Under the pieces are notes generated by a model, which ran no database searches, had not been told where the DNA came from, and worked only from the letters and a program-made list of their open reading frames with translations. A stretch of 5,952 nucleotides of DNA from Thermoplasmata archaeon. GTDB taxonomy: Archaea > Thermoplasmatota > Thermoplasmata > Thermoplasmatales > Thermoplasmataceae. The position numbers and the translations under genes are program-made. Of this stretch, positions 5,248 to 5,952 are shown in pieces (positions within the stretch are counted from its first letter, which is position 1; every line of letters begins with the position of its first letter). The stretch lies in the NCBI GenBank assembly GCA_021797025.1, contig JAKAAK010000147.1:1990-7941 (forward strand), in the 5' to 3' direction.

Positions 5248-5874
5248 CTAGCCCAGTAAGAGCCTGCCGAACTCATTGAGGGAGTGAACAAAAGGATAGT
5301 TTCTTGTACCTATTCCATTCCGTGTGACTATTCCAAGCGCAAGGAGATTTTTCAATCTCCTGGAAACGGCCGAATCTGTAATGTTAAGTGAAACAGACAG
5401 TTCTTCTATAGTTTTTGCTTTTGCTGAAATTTCTCTCATAATTTGTATGTATCTTTTATTGTATATATCTATCTTCTTCAATTTTTTAACATTTATTACA
5501 GCAGTGGAATCCATATATTTATCATAAACCACCATGAGTATATCCTGGTTATATGCGTGTATAGTCAGAGCAGATACACCGATACCAGAACCGCATGATA
5601 TATTCACCCATGTGGGATCACTTTTAGTTTTGCAAATTTTCTGTAAAATCAGGAATATCTGGAAGAAATTACTAACATCTTTGATTTCTACAAATTCAGG
5701 TTTTATATTTTTGAGCCTGAGAAAATCTGATATTTTCTGTTTTGCGTTCTTATATTCTGTCTTGGCATCACATATTATTATCAATTTAGATATTTTAGGG
5801 ATGTCTGAAAAAAAAGGTTTTACAATGTAATCGCCTTCCTGATCCAGAATTGCAATGCCGTATTCTTCTGACAT
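5248..5874 (-). CDS. CARF-like/winged-helix transcriptional regulator (Csa3/HFX_2341-like)
   Basis: A 208-residue two-domain protein. Residues 1-130 look like a CARF-type Rossmann domain: the strand KLIIICDAKTEY (30-41), a helix AKQKISDFLRLKNI, the strand PEFVEIKDV (59-67), then WVNISCGSGIGVSALTIHAY (89-108), which occupies the place of the ligand-binding 'N(I/V)(S/T)xGsk' loop. Residues 136-208 form a winged helix: KTIEELSVSLNITDSAVSRRLKNLLALGIVTRN (154-186; recognition helix near S168-L178), then a wing and PFVHSLNEFGRLLLG. CARF domains in other proteins sense cyclic oligoadenylates; whether this one does is unknown, as the loop lacks the Lys seen in many relatives. It ends in TAG, converges on the DsrE-like gene, and has TTTATAAA at -28 to -21 before the ATG. 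No cas gene or array is nearby. It could instead be a distant MarR/ArsR-type regulator. Confidence 0.72.
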   Translation of the reverse strand: MSEEYGIAILDQEGDYIVKPFFSDIPKISKLIIICDAKTEYKNAKQKISDFLRLKNIKPEFVEIKDVSNFFQIFLILQKICKTKSDPTWVNISCGSGIGVSALTIHAYNQDILMVVYDKYMDSTAVINVKKLKKIDIYNKRYIQIMREISAKAKTIEELSVSLNITDSAVSRRLKNLLALGIVTRNGIGTRNYPFVHSLNEFGRLLLG

Positions 5875-5891
5875 TTTTATTTATGTTACAC

Positions 5892-5905
5892 AAATTTATA
5901 AATTT
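5892..5905. promoter_or_regulatory. Palindromic TATA region before the CARF-like regulator
   Basis: AAATTTATAAATTT is a perfect 14-base palindrome whose centre, TTTATAAA (5895-5902), lies 21-28 bases before the regulator ATG. It can serve as the TATA box for a leaderless mRNA. Being symmetric, it could also be an autoregulatory operator or drive rightward transcription beyond the window. Confidence 0.45.
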
Positions 5906-5952
5906 TGCGCAATGATACTGTAAATAGTTCTATATTAGTATTATAATAATTA

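Noticed and set aside
5534..5830. Plus-strand 98-codon open frame opposite the regulator
   Set aside because: The minus strand encodes a coherent CARF-like and winged-helix protein; the plus frame has no recognisable feature.
1..5952. CRISPR array, tRNA or rRNA genes
   Set aside because: The CARF-like regulator prompted a look for regularly spaced direct repeats, and I also looked for tRNA-like cloverleaf motifs. None was seen on either strand.

Overview
This window looks like chromosome from a low-GC archaeon of the Thermoplasmatales type (Ferroplasma, Acidiplasma or Cuniculiplasma relatives). The evidence is indirect. The aldolase is of the archaeal class I type, there is an archaeal HEPN/nucleotidyltransferase pair and a DUF973-like membrane protein, and most start codons have a TATA-like box about 20-30 bases upstream with no ribosome binding site. 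That spacing fits the leaderless transcripts common in this group. The genus is inferred, not proven.

Left part (1-2664): the N-terminal part of a zinc-dependent medium-chain alcohol dehydrogenase runs off the left edge on the minus strand. Upstream of it on the same strand is a 12-helix APC-type amino acid permease. Divergent from the permease is a DeoC/LacD-family class I aldolase. The 177-base divergent region carries an orderly set of three 7-base half-sites that may be a shared operator. Permease, dehydrogenase and aldolase could form a small uptake and catabolism set, but the substrate cannot be read from the sequence.

Middle (2665-3175): 511 bases have no intact gene. The minus strand holds four short open stretches in successive frames that may be a decayed gene, and there is a perfect 12-base inverted repeat of unknown meaning.

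Right part (3176-5952): a minus-strand HEPN/MNT pair, probably a type VII-like toxin-antitoxin system, overlaps by 47 bases. The nucleotidyltransferase start is marked by a ribosome binding site inside the HEPN gene. The HEPN protein keeps the Arg and Tyr of the RX4HXY motif but has Thr at the His position. Upstream lies a five-helix DUF973-like membrane protein. Divergent from that is a DsrE-like sulfur-relay-type protein whose frame is cut by a TAG at codon 83, yet continues with family-like sequence to a natural TAA. Convergent with it is a regulator with a CARF-like N-terminal domain and a C-terminal winged helix, related to the Csa3/HFX_2341 type. No CRISPR array or cas gene is visible in the window.

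The points most worth following up are the in-frame TAG, the altered HEPN active site, the orphan CARF-like regulator and the three-half-site operator candidate.
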